DNA from: Legionella drozanskii LLAP-1
Lineage (GTDB): Bacteria > Pseudomonadota > Gammaproteobacteria > Legionellales > Legionellaceae
DNA length: 64,000 nt
Reading direction: 5' to 3'
NCBI RefSeq assembly: GCF_001467585.1
Contig: NZ_LNXY01000003.1
Span: 298,729-362,728 of the forward strand
The notes under the pieces are model-generated. The model saw only the letters and a program-made list of their open reading frames with translations, was not told the origin of the DNA and searched no databases. The position numbers were made by a program, and so were the translations under genes. Positions 26,034-33,767 of the stretch are shown here, in pieces (positions within the stretch are counted from its first letter, which is position 1; the number at the start of each line of letters is the position of its first letter).

Positions 26034-26066
26034 GGTAATCATTGCTTAATTTTCTTTCTATATACT
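26034..26066 (+). promoter_or_regulatory. PmrA-type tandem box (first half weak) and -10 element
   Basis: The second half-box CTTAATTTT (26045-26053) matches well; the first, GGTAATCAT (26034-26042), is weaker but in the right 11-bp phase. TATACT (26061-26066) follows after the same 7-base gap as at the other sites. Confidence 0.55.
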
Positions 26067-26096
26067 GAAATAATCAGCCCATGAAAGAGATTTAAT

Positions 26097-27713
26097 ATGA
26101 AAGCTAAAGTTGAAAAATCGCAAGCAAAAGCTCCAGAAAAGACAACGCCAATGATCCCGCGTGTTGATCAATTTATTAATGACCTTGATAGGCTAATCAA
26201 ATTTGAAGAGAAATTAGTTGCTGAGATGTATTTAAAAAAAATTAAAGCAGCATCTTCAGATAAATCAGGCCTTAACGCCGAATTACTCCATTCCACCTTT
26301 ATAAAAATCGCGGCGAGTGCAGAATTGGAAAAAGACAAGGCATGGATACTTTCAACCGAGAGCAAAGACTCACTTACCCTAGAACAAAAGGCAAGAAGAC
26401 TAGCAAGGTTTCTAGCAAAAAAAGTCGAAATTCCATCTCATGTTTCTGTAGAGCATTTCAGAGAATTTTTAGGAATTATTTATACCGATAGTGAACTTCT
26501 TTCTTTTATCGAAAATCCACAAAAATATATAAATAGCCATCCAAATTTAACAGCTCATCAACTACAAGTTTTACAATTTGTTGCTAATGACCCTGTATTC
26601 AATCGTCTACCTTCTATTAATCGTGTAGTACCCTCTAACACCTTTATCTATACTCCATTGACCGCTCATATGGCTCAATTAGGACTTGATAATTATGGAT
26701 CTATGGATGCCTTAAGATTTGATCATTGTATCAATCCTGATTTCAAAGAAGATATCATAGAAAAATCCAAAAAAACTTATCATGGACCTCAAGTAATAGG
26801 GATGGGAGTACAATCAAGTTACGATCGACAATCCATTGCTAAAACAGCATCTCAAGTCAAAAAAATGCAAATAGGTGCATGTCATACCTTTGCTCAATTG
26901 GCTGCTGACCAACTGCTCACTTCAATTGAAAAAAGACAATTAAACCCTATGCACATTAAATTGGTTAGTCATAAAGGAGGATTAGGATCACACACATTTC
27001 TGTTAATTAATCATAATTCTGACGACTTAACCGACCTGTCAGGATGTCTATTTGTTGATCCTTGGGCTGTCGCTATGGGATATAGAAACACTTACGGAAT
27101 TTTTACTACAGCAAACTACCCCTACCCAGGTATGACAACCAATTTAGAATGTTCTTACGATAATCAAGCACCCATTGTATCGACCAAACAAGGAAATTCT
27201 CTTGCTCAAGAACTAAATCGTAGTCTCTCAAGAGGTGGTTTTTTTTCAGCCTCCAATTCAAGAAATCAAACCGAAGTAAAATTAACTCCCCAGCAACGAA
27301 TTGCCATTCAATATTTAACGGAATTAATGAAATATGCTGAGAACACCCTACAAAATGGGACTAAAAGAGACTTAATGAACACGCTTATTGATGCAGTTAT
27401 GAATGAGAGCTGTACTGCAAAAACAGCGATAAAACAAGCTACTCTTGCTATCCATGCCCGATCAATAGAAAAAACGGAAACAGGCTTCACTTGGAAAGGC
27501 AAAATGCCAATAGATGATTCGATTTTACCTATACTTAACACTGAATCTATAATGAAATTTTGGAAAGCATACATTCCAGAATCTATTGGCGGCTCAAAAG
27601 AAGAGGTTAAAAATATAGACCACGCTATGCTGGAAAAAATAGTCGATACATTGAACAAAACAGAGGAGCGTGAATTTACACCCAATAGCCCTCAGGAACA
27701 TAAGTTGAACTAG
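26097..27713 (+). CDS. Predicted effector with Cys-His-Asp protease-like centre
   Basis: This 538-aa protein has no recognised name. A possible papain/YopT-like triad is visible in order: Cys262 (GACHTFAQLAA, Cys at the start of a helix), His299 (GSHTFLLIN, strand) and Asp321 (FVDPWA). The N-terminal 90 residues are helical and charged, and the C-terminal 150 are helical with an Asn/Glu-rich end. There is no signal peptide. A PmrA-type promoter precedes it and two other effector-like genes flank it. Protease, transglutaminase or deamidase activity is inferred from the residue layout only. Confidence 0.65.
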   Translation: MKAKVEKSQAKAPEKTTPMIPRVDQFINDLDRLIKFEEKLVAEMYLKKIKAASSDKSGLNAELLHSTFIKIAASAELEKDKAWILSTESKDSLTLEQKARRLARFLAKKVEIPSHVSVEHFREFLGIIYTDSELLSFIENPQKYINSHPNLTAHQLQVLQFVANDPVFNRLPSINRVVPSNTFIYTPLTAHMAQLGLDNYGSMDALRFDHCINPDFKEDIIEKSKKTYHGPQVIGMGVQSSYDRQSIAKTASQVKKMQIGACHTFAQLAADQLLTSIEKRQLNPMHIKLVSHKGGLGSHTFLLINHNSDDLTDLSGCLFVDPWAVAMGYRNTYGIFTTANYPYPGMTTNLECSYDNQAPIVSTKQGNSLAQELNRSLSRGGFFSASNSRNQTEVKLTPQQRIAIQYLTELMKYAENTLQNGTKRDLMNTLIDAVMNESCTAKTAIKQATLAIHARSIEKTETGFTWKGKMPIDDSILPILNTESIMKFWKAYIPESIGGSKEEVKNIDHAMLEKIVDTLNKTEEREFTPNSPQEHKLN

Positions 27714-27767
27714 ACTTACAAATTAGATTATAATTGGAAGTTATTTTTCTAAAAAGTGTAGGTTAAT

Positions 27768-29150
27768 ATGGGAAGGAAAACTAAGGATAGAAAAGAGGAC
27801 ATTGATAATAATCAAGATAATTTTGAAAGTCCTTTGATGCAATTTTCTTTGGAAATTTATTATGAAATGTTTGATAAACTTCCCATAAGTTCAATCGTTC
27901 AACTTCGCAAAGTTAACCAAAATTTAAAAGCATTTGCAGATCATTATCTTTTACGTGAGCTAAGGGTAAAACAAATAGCTTGTGGGCAAAACCATACCCT
28001 GATTTTATTGGAACGGGGACGTGTATTTTCGATGGGTTCAAACCAAAAAAAACAATCAGGGTTTATTGATACAAATAATCGGACCTTACCTACCGAAATT
28101 ATTGGCATAGATCGAATAGAATCTATCAGCGCTGGTTTTAATCATTCAGTCCTATTAGCTAAAAAAACAATATGGATTATGGGAGATAACTCCAGCCAGC
28201 AACTCGCATTTCAACCTGAAGAAGAAACAACAATAGCCCTGCAAAAACTGTCAAAAATCCAAAATGTAAAAGCAATGACAACCTCAGATTTTATAACTGC
28301 TATTTTAGATGAAACTGGGAGAGTACATAGAGTAGGTGTAACGGAGGGGATGACAACTCACTTTTTCGGTGACGAAATGAGGTTATTGCCTGATTGGGTT
28401 CCTCTCCCCAATGCTGATATAGATGTGGCTGATATCTCAGTTGGAAAAGAACATGCACTTCTTCTTGACAAACGAGGTAAGGTATATGGATTTGGTACTA
28501 ATCAATCAGGTGAATTAGGATTAGGTAATGAAATTCCCTCATGTGATCAGTGGACTCAATTAGTTGAAGAAAAAGTAAGCAAAATCAAAGCAACTGCTTC
28601 AGGGAGTCTTATTTTGACGGAGGCACATGAATTAAAGGCCACAGGAATCAATTCCGCAAATCAATTTGCCCCTTCAAGTGAAATACTTTATCAATTTCAA
28701 ACCGTTGCATCAGATGTAGCCAATTTTGATGCTAATGACAGACATACTCTTTATCTACAGAGAGATAATGCTAATATATTATTTGGGATGGGTAATAATA
28801 AATTTGGACAATTAGGACAAGCGACAAAAGAGCCCAAACTTGAGGAACAAAGCGAAATAGAAAAAAGCCAAATAGAAGCCCAAAACTTACAAAAAGATGC
28901 TTCCCTTCCTGCTCCATCTTTGGTTACTCATATAAAACATACTTCCACTCCAGAAGTGGACCATTTTGCCAGCACACTTTCAAATAAATCGAATCATCTT
29001 TTTTTCCCGTCTATGGGGATTGAATTGAATTTAAAAGCAAATAAAAAATGGCTCATAAACCAGCAAGAAGACAACTGGGAAGAATCTGAAGACAACTGGG
29101 AAGAAGAGCCTGATGAGTGGGATGAACCAACGAGCAGGCCCGGAGCCTAA
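27768..29150 (+). CDS. Predicted effector: F-box followed by RCC1 repeats
   Basis: Residues about 24-65 read as an F-box (LEIYYEMFDKLPISSIVQLRKV, then a conserved hydrophobic tail ending LLREL), which would recruit host Skp1 and the SCF ubiquitin ligase. From about residue 65 on, four to five RCC1-like blades follow, such as ACGQNHTLILLERGRVFSMG, ISVGKEHALLLDKRG and GFGTNQSGELGLG. RCC1 propellers bind small GTPases (LegG1 of L. pneumophila activates Ran) or substrates. The C-terminal tail is strongly acidic with repeated DNWEE, as for E-block secretion signals. It follows the protease-like gene by 54 bases. Confidence 0.75.
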   Translation: MGRKTKDRKEDIDNNQDNFESPLMQFSLEIYYEMFDKLPISSIVQLRKVNQNLKAFADHYLLRELRVKQIACGQNHTLILLERGRVFSMGSNQKKQSGFIDTNNRTLPTEIIGIDRIESISAGFNHSVLLAKKTIWIMGDNSSQQLAFQPEEETTIALQKLSKIQNVKAMTTSDFITAILDETGRVHRVGVTEGMTTHFFGDEMRLLPDWVPLPNADIDVADISVGKEHALLLDKRGKVYGFGTNQSGELGLGNEIPSCDQWTQLVEEKVSKIKATASGSLILTEAHELKATGINSANQFAPSSEILYQFQTVASDVANFDANDRHTLYLQRDNANILFGMGNNKFGQLGQATKEPKLEEQSEIEKSQIEAQNLQKDASLPAPSLVTHIKHTSTPEVDHFASTLSNKSNHLFFPSMGIELNLKANKKWLINQQEDNWEESEDNWEEEPDEWDEPTSRPGA

Positions 29151-29368
29151 TAGGCCATAATCTCTGTAATACACCTCAATAAATTCAACTGTTTTTTAAC
29201 TGTGGCTTCAATATGTACTGGAGAACAGGGTGACTCAACGGGTAGATTTTGCAGTACTGTTAGTGTCTTGCGGATGTCGTTTAATGTAGAGTGGGCACGC
29301 ATCAGCATGCGATCGTGTTCAAATAGAGTTTGAGGTTCTTCATTATTGCCTGTGTCCAGGCCAGCCAA
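29147..29368 (-). CDS. Small hypothetical protein, 73 aa, start uncertain
   Basis: This ORF opens with TTG and overlaps the stop of the convergent RCC1 gene by four bases. The product is soluble and helical with no recognised family. No clear ribosome site precedes the TTG; internal ATGs in HDRMLMRAHS would give a shorter product. It may be real or spurious. Confidence 0.3.
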   Translation of the reverse strand: MAGLDTGNNEEPQTLFEHDRMLMRAHSTLNDIRKTLTVLQNLPVESPCSPVHIEATVKKQLNLLRCITEIMAY

Positions 29369-29507
29369 AGAGTGTTACTGTTCTATTAATTTTATATTAT
29401 TTTCAGATAATTTGGCTTTATGGCATGACTTCTCATTACAATAGACTCTGATTAGTTTATAATTTTGCTAGATTTCGTCTCAGTAAATCAGAAATAAGAA
29501 TAAAAAA

Positions 29508-30140
29508 ATGTTTAAAAATTACTTCGAAAATCCCTTCAAAGGCATTCCACTCGCAGATCAAACAAGCAATCCCAATATTATCGTAGGCCCTTATAGTTAT
29601 TATTCAGGTTATTATCACGGCCATAGTTTTGATGACTGTGCTCGCTATCTCATTCCTGATTCCCCAGAAGTTGATAAACTGATTATTGGTAGTTTTTGCT
29701 CCATCGGCAGCGGAGTTGCTTTTTTAATGGCGGGAAATCAAGGGCATCGCATAGAATGGATATCTACCTTTCCCTTCTTCTATGCGGGTGAACCTGAATT
29801 TGCCGGAGCTGAAGATGGTTATAAGGCTGCCGGGGACACCATTATTGGTTCTGATGTTTGGATTGGTACAGAAGCTGTCATCATGCCAGGCATCCATATA
29901 GGTCACGGAGCAATCATTGGTTCTCGAGCCGTGATTAGCAAAGACGTTGAACCTTATTCGATTGTCGTTGGAAATCCGGCCAAAGTCGTGCGTAAGCGTT
30001 TTACTGAAAGGGAGATTCAAAATTTGCTTGAAATGGCCTGGTGGGATTGGCCTATTGAACGTTTAACACCAGTGATGGGACTTATGTGCTCTGGAGATAT
30101 TGAAGCGCTCTCAACTTATTGGTTAACATGGCGGTCCTAA
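29508..30140 (+). CDS. CatB-type (xenobiotic) acetyltransferase, left-handed beta helix
   Basis: This is a trimeric acetyl-CoA-dependent O-acetyltransferase of the type B chloramphenicol/streptogramin family. It shows [18 protein letters not shown] near residue 35, then hexapeptide turns ([32 protein letters not shown]) and the closing [13 protein letters not shown]. The 210-aa length is normal. Natural substrates of chromosomal members are unknown, and antibiotic resistance is possible but not shown. Confidence 0.9.
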   Translation: MFKNYFENPFKGIPLADQTSNPNIIVGPYSYYSGYYHGHSFDDCARYLIPDSPEVDKLIIGSFCSIGSGVAFLMAGNQGHRIEWISTFPFFYAGEPEFAGAEDGYKAAGDTIIGSDVWIGTEAVIMPGIHIGHGAIIGSRAVISKDVEPYSIVVGNPAKVVRKRFTEREIQNLLEMAWWDWPIERLTPVMGLMCSGDIEALSTYWLTWRS

Positions 30141-30239
30141 TAGTTTAAAAATAGTGTAGCAACCGACAAAAATATAAGTGATTTTTAACCTAAGGAGTAA
30201 ATATTTTTCTCAAGTTGCCACATAAATATATAGTATCAT

Positions 30240-30343
30240 TTAAATATTAACTAAATATTAAACTTATTGGTTAATATTTGCACTCATTTCCAGCTTCATA
30301 GTTCTAAAAAAATCTTTGAGAAAATGCAGTACTAGCTTATAAT
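30240..30343 (+). promoter_or_regulatory. Promoter region of the ankyrin effector gene
   Basis: TATAAT at 30338-30343 lies 31 bases before the ATG. Further upstream, two 9-mers TTAAATATT and CTAAATATT are 11 bp apart (30240, 30251), and GTTAATATT is at 30270-30278. These resemble PmrA half-boxes, but they are not at the usual 7-base distance from a -10, so control by PmrA is doubtful. Confidence 0.35.
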
Positions 30344-30374
30344 TTGCTCAATTGTTAATCTTTTTGGGATTATT

Positions 30375-32543
30375 ATGTTACCCTCTGGACAAAGATGGCT
30401 ATTAAGTCGGTTTCGAAGTTCGCTAAATGGTTTGTGTACTGGCGCAAGTTACACTAAAGTCGATTACAATTTTCAACATGGCGATTCAAAATTATACTAC
30501 GCTCTCTTAGAAAAAATTAATTCAATACACGAAAATGATCCCATTTTTGATGTTATTAAGAATTATCTAGAAGAACGCCGCCAAGCATTCATAAATGCAA
30601 AAGCAAAACTTCTTCGTGAAATGAAACCGATTAATCGAACTGATATTGCTGATAAAACCAATTTCTATCGACGGCTTAGGGCTAGGGTAAGTCAAGAGCT
30701 TCCCTTTCCATTTACAGAGCCAGTTCATGGGCTTTCAGTTGAATCGTTACACGAACTCGTTGATATTATAGATAAAATTTCCCTTCATCAAGCCTCCAAG
30801 ACAATCAGGGAGGCGCTTCTACTCCCACGCAATAAAAAACGGGATATTCATCAAGAAATAATGTATTTATTCAATCCTGAATTAGTAGGACAAACTAAAC
30901 AAGTTGCCTCTTACGCTCATGTGCTTCCCGCTCAAGAATTAAGTACTTTTTTTAGCACGCTAACTGAGGCATTGGAGGAAGCAAAGATCAGTTCACAAGA
31001 TAATGTTTCTATCTGTTTTTTTGATCAGACTCATATGATAAATATTCGATTTTCTCCGGATAAGGGATGGGAATTAGCTAATATTAATCGAGGTAAAGCT
31101 CGCTATTATAATGATCAGCAAATCGGGAAGAATATCATTGACTCATTACCCGACAGTCGCCAAGGATCACAGATTCTTTTTTCTTGTCACTTTTATGCGC
31201 CTACCGAACAGGCCAAGAAAGTTGCGAACTGTCTTGCGATTTGGCGTCAAAATTTAACAAGGCAAAGATCAAGTCTATCGACTTATGAAACAGCAAATTT
31301 TAAAGTTATCGACTGTGGTAGAAGAACCTTGTCATGGCTAGGTATGGCCGTTAAGGCAGAAGACATAGAAAAAGTTATAGAGCTTCTAGGTCATATTGAT
31401 AATTGGGGTGAATATAACCATCTTTTCCCTGCTATTCTTCATTTAGCAATTAGAGAAAATAAAATTGATTTTGTCATCAAACTACTGGAAAAAGGCGTAT
31501 CTGTTAAGTGTATTTATGAGGGAAGAAATCCTTTTCATCTTGCAGCAGCTTATGGGCAAAACGACATTTTAGCATTGTTAATCGATGAGGCACGTGGGGT
31601 AGATTTAAGCAATATTATTAATCAATACGATGAGGACGGTTATACCCCACTGGCAATCGCAGTAGAAGAAGGAAAAGATGGAGTTGTACAGCAATTACTC
31701 GATTACAAAGATGTTTTGCCCAATCTGCCTTGTAAAAATTTAAAAACTCCACTGAGCATTGCAGTCGAAAATAAAGATCTTGATATGGTATCTATTCTTC
31801 TAGAATCAGGAGCAGAGCCGAATATCACTTATGACAACAGGGGCCGAACACCGTTACATCTAGCAGTGATAGCGCAAGATATAACGCTTGTAAAAATGCT
31901 TCTTGATTATGGTGCAATCATTCAATCGGGTGTTTATAGTAGCAGTGATAAAATGCTTAGTACACTTGAGCTTGCAAATCATACAGGCAATAAAGCGATA
32001 GTTGCACTTTTAACGTCTAGGGTAGATGCTAGTGCTTCTATATCCCCTCCAAATCTTGGAACGATGAACTTCTTAACGCCTACGTTCGCAGAAAATAAAC
32101 CCTTAAGACTTCAGCCATTGAAAAAAAAGAAAACGCAGAAAAAAGAGTCAGCACCGCAAAACGAAGATCAAATTTTAGCAGCAAAGTTATCTCAGGAAGA
32201 ACAATTGAACCAAAGAAGAGCCAAGCACAAAGCTCGATCCTCATCCTGTCGATTAATAGGAATAATAGAACAACTGACTGATAATATAAGCCAGCAAAAA
32301 AATGGACGCGAAACAGTACGGTACAGCGACTGGAAGACAGATTTACTTCAATCGATATCCGATCGTCTGAAAGAAGAAACTGAACTAACTGAAGAAGCTC
32401 GGCAGCGATATATTCAAGAAATTCGAGAAGTTTGCACAAGAAGAAGAAATTTTTTCCATTTTTGGGCGGAACCGCACAGTGTTGGTGAATTTGAAAATTT
32501 GCTAAACGAGGAGCCTATTTCTGCTGGCGTTGCGTTTAACTAA
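30375..32543 (+). CDS. Predicted effector with ankyrin repeats
   Basis: This 722-aa protein has an unrecognised N-terminal region of about 300 residues. About five ankyrin repeats follow (residues 350-535), with clear units such as GRNPFHLAAAYGQNDILALLI, GYTPLAIAVEEGKDGVVQQLL and GRTPLHLAVIAQDITLVKMLLDYGA. The C-terminal tail is Lys/Gln/Glu-rich and helical. Ankyrin proteins bind host partners and are a common class of Legionella effectors; the target is unknown. There is no signal peptide. It is monocistronic with a strong terminator behind it. Confidence 0.82.
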   Translation: MLPSGQRWLLSRFRSSLNGLCTGASYTKVDYNFQHGDSKLYYALLEKINSIHENDPIFDVIKNYLEERRQAFINAKAKLLREMKPINRTDIADKTNFYRRLRARVSQELPFPFTEPVHGLSVESLHELVDIIDKISLHQASKTIREALLLPRNKKRDIHQEIMYLFNPELVGQTKQVASYAHVLPAQELSTFFSTLTEALEEAKISSQDNVSICFFDQTHMINIRFSPDKGWELANINRGKARYYNDQQIGKNIIDSLPDSRQGSQILFSCHFYAPTEQAKKVANCLAIWRQNLTRQRSSLSTYETANFKVIDCGRRTLSWLGMAVKAEDIEKVIELLGHIDNWGEYNHLFPAILHLAIRENKIDFVIKLLEKGVSVKCIYEGRNPFHLAAAYGQNDILALLIDEARGVDLSNIINQYDEDGYTPLAIAVEEGKDGVVQQLLDYKDVLPNLPCKNLKTPLSIAVENKDLDMVSILLESGAEPNITYDNRGRTPLHLAVIAQDITLVKMLLDYGAIIQSGVYSSSDKMLSTLELANHTGNKAIVALLTSRVDASASISPPNLGTMNFLTPTFAENKPLRLQPLKKKKTQKKESAPQNEDQILAAKLSQEEQLNQRRAKHKARSSSCRLIGIIEQLTDNISQQKNGRETVRYSDWKTDLLQSISDRLKEETELTEEARQRYIQEIREVCTRRRNFFHFWAEPHSVGEFENLLNEEPISAGVAFN

Positions 32544-32559
32544 TTGGGATTTCATTAAA

Positions 32560-32588
32560 CCTGGATGTCGCTAAGCGAACCATCCAGG
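32560..32588. terminator. Hairpin terminator between convergent effector genes
   Basis: CCTGGATG-TCGC-TAA-GCGA-AC-CATCCAGG forms a 12-bp stem with a two-base bulge. It lies between the ankyrin gene and the convergent gene ending at 32623. Confidence 0.75.
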
Positions 32589-32622
32589 ATAAAGTCTCTC
32601 GGTGTGGATCAGAGGTTCTATA

Positions 32623-33201
32623 TTACATCTTTCTAAGTCTCGTCCCCTTTTCTTCATCTTCATCTTCATCTTCATCTTCATCTTCATCTTCCTCCTCTTT
32701 CTCTTCATCCTCCTCATGTTCATGACTTTGGATTTGAGCTGTTGCTCTAGCTGTTGCCGGAGTAGCGGATGAGGAGGTTGAACTTGGATTTAAGAGCTTA
32801 GCAACAGTAGCAGATACGACTATTGTGGTATCACCTAGGACTTTCATTATAGCGAGGCTAGTACAAACATCATTGGTAAAATCAGCACCGCAAGCTTCGC
32901 CTCCATACACTAAATAGATAGACAAACCAGCTTCCGTAATTGCTAGCCCAGTTTGCCACAGCAGAATCAGTTTTTCATAGGGAAGAGTACCAGAACGAAA
33001 AATTGAAAAAAATGATATGAATCCCTGTGCAAATGCAGGGCCAATATTAGCCCAAGGATTTACTGATCCGACGAAGCTTTGGGCAGTCTGCCCTGCTATT
33101 ACTATTGCTCCATTTGTGAGCTGGGTATTAAAGTGTGCTTCCGATGAAGAAGGTGTTGCTATCGTCAAAGGCTGCCAAAATTGAGACAACTTTTGTTTCA
33201 T
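32623..33201 (-). CDS. Membrane protein with an Asp/Glu repeat tail, effector-like
   Basis: This 192-aa protein has about three hydrophobic segments (near residues 28-50, 75-100 and 110-135). The acidic C-terminus is encoded by a hexanucleotide repeat (EDEDED...), ending with the basic GTRLRKM. I do not recognise a family. The extreme acidic tail recalls Dot/Icm E-block signals, and the hydrophobic parts could insert in the vacuole membrane. AAAGGA precedes the ATG at 33201. The repeat number may vary between strains. Confidence 0.6.
   Translation of the reverse strand: MKQKLSQFWQPLTIATPSSSEAHFNTQLTNGAIVIAGQTAQSFVGSVNPWANIGPAFAQGFISFFSIFRSGTLPYEKLILLWQTGLAITEAGLSIYLVYGGEACGADFTNDVCTSLAIMKVLGDTTIVVSATVAKLLNPSSTSSSATPATARATAQIQSHEHEEDEEKEEEDEDEDEDEDEDEEKGTRLRKM
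32652..32690 (-). repeat. Hexanucleotide microsatellite (CTTCAT)6 coding for Asp-Glu
   Basis: Six perfect copies plus a half copy of CTTCAT on the plus strand lie in the reading frame of the preceding minus-strand gene. Changes by whole units would lengthen or shorten the acidic tail without a frameshift. Confidence 0.85.
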
Positions 33202-33417
33202 TATAAAATCCTTTTAAAAATTAATGGGGCCTTAATTAACCCAAATTTTCAACATAAAGTCAACGGGTTACACTAATGGTTGGTTGGAAGATCATTTTGC
33301 ATAATACCAACTCTAAGTTTTGTGGCCCTGCTAATAAGATAACAACATATTGCTTTATTAATAATCGGTTTAAATAATCAAAAAATCTTTTGTCAAAAGA
33401 TTATTCTTTATGGGTTA
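33202..33417. other. Intergenic region left of the Csr-type RNA candidate
   Basis: No ORF is supported here. The minus-strand gene promoter may be TTGACT-17-GTTAAT read leftward near 33230-33260. A small hairpin, AATCTTTTG-TC-AAAAGATT, lies at about 33383-33402. Confidence 0.35.
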
Positions 33418-33488
33418 TAAGAAATCTCTTGGAGTCTAGCGCGCAAATCACCTAATGTGTTTCTAATTTAAATTCGCTAAAGTATAGA
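33418..33488 (+). promoter_or_regulatory. LetA-like site and promoter of the RNA candidate
   Basis: TAAGAAATCTCTTG (33418-33431) matches the LetA consensus as I recall it, TnAGAAATTTCTnA, at all but two fixed positions. About 60 bases later lies a -10 of TATAGA (33483-33488). The distance from the site to the predicted RNA start is about 70 bases, similar to GacA/LetA sites before rsmY and rsmZ in other gammaproteobacteria. Confidence 0.45.
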
Positions 33489-33589
33489 TATTGGGAAGTT
33501 GCAAATTTAGAGCGGAACAAGGATTTGTTCTCAGATGGATCATACGCAAGGACGCGTTTGCCCAGGAGGTTAAATTTGCAACTTACCAA
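33489..33589 (+). ncRNA. Candidate CsrA-sequestering small RNA (RsmY/RsmZ-like)
   Basis: About 100 bases are closed by a long stem, TTGG plus AAGTTGCAAATTTA pairing with TAAATTTGCAACTT plus CCAA (33491-33509 with 33571-33589, one mismatch). Inside are six GGA motifs at 33494, 33514, 33521, 33537, 33550 and 33565, counting the one at the stem base. One sits in a tetraloop (GAACAA-GGAT-TTGTTC) and one in a second hairpin loop (GCAA...TTGC). GGA in hairpin loops is the CsrA binding signature. No poly-T terminator is visible directly after, which is the main weakness. The alternative is a small inverted-repeat element. Confidence 0.5.
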
Positions 33590-33767
33590 ACCATCCCTAA
33601 TAGAACAGATCACCCTCTCATTTATTTATCAAAAATAGAAGTCCTAAGTCAAGATACGGAAAAATGAGAAAATGCAGAGCCTTGCCCGCTTTAGCATAGC
33701 CATTCCATTTCGGAATTAAAAAAACCCAAACATTCTCTGGACTTTATTCGCACAAAAAGGCAATTTA

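Noticed and set aside
30240..30278. PmrA boxes before the ankyrin gene
   Set aside because: Half-boxes are present but not at the fixed distance from a -10; the TATAAT used is about 60 bases further on.
33491..33589. MITE-like inverted repeat element
   Set aside because: Kept as an alternative only: GGA loops, a fitting -10 and a LetA-like site favour a Csr RNA, and no target-site duplication is seen.
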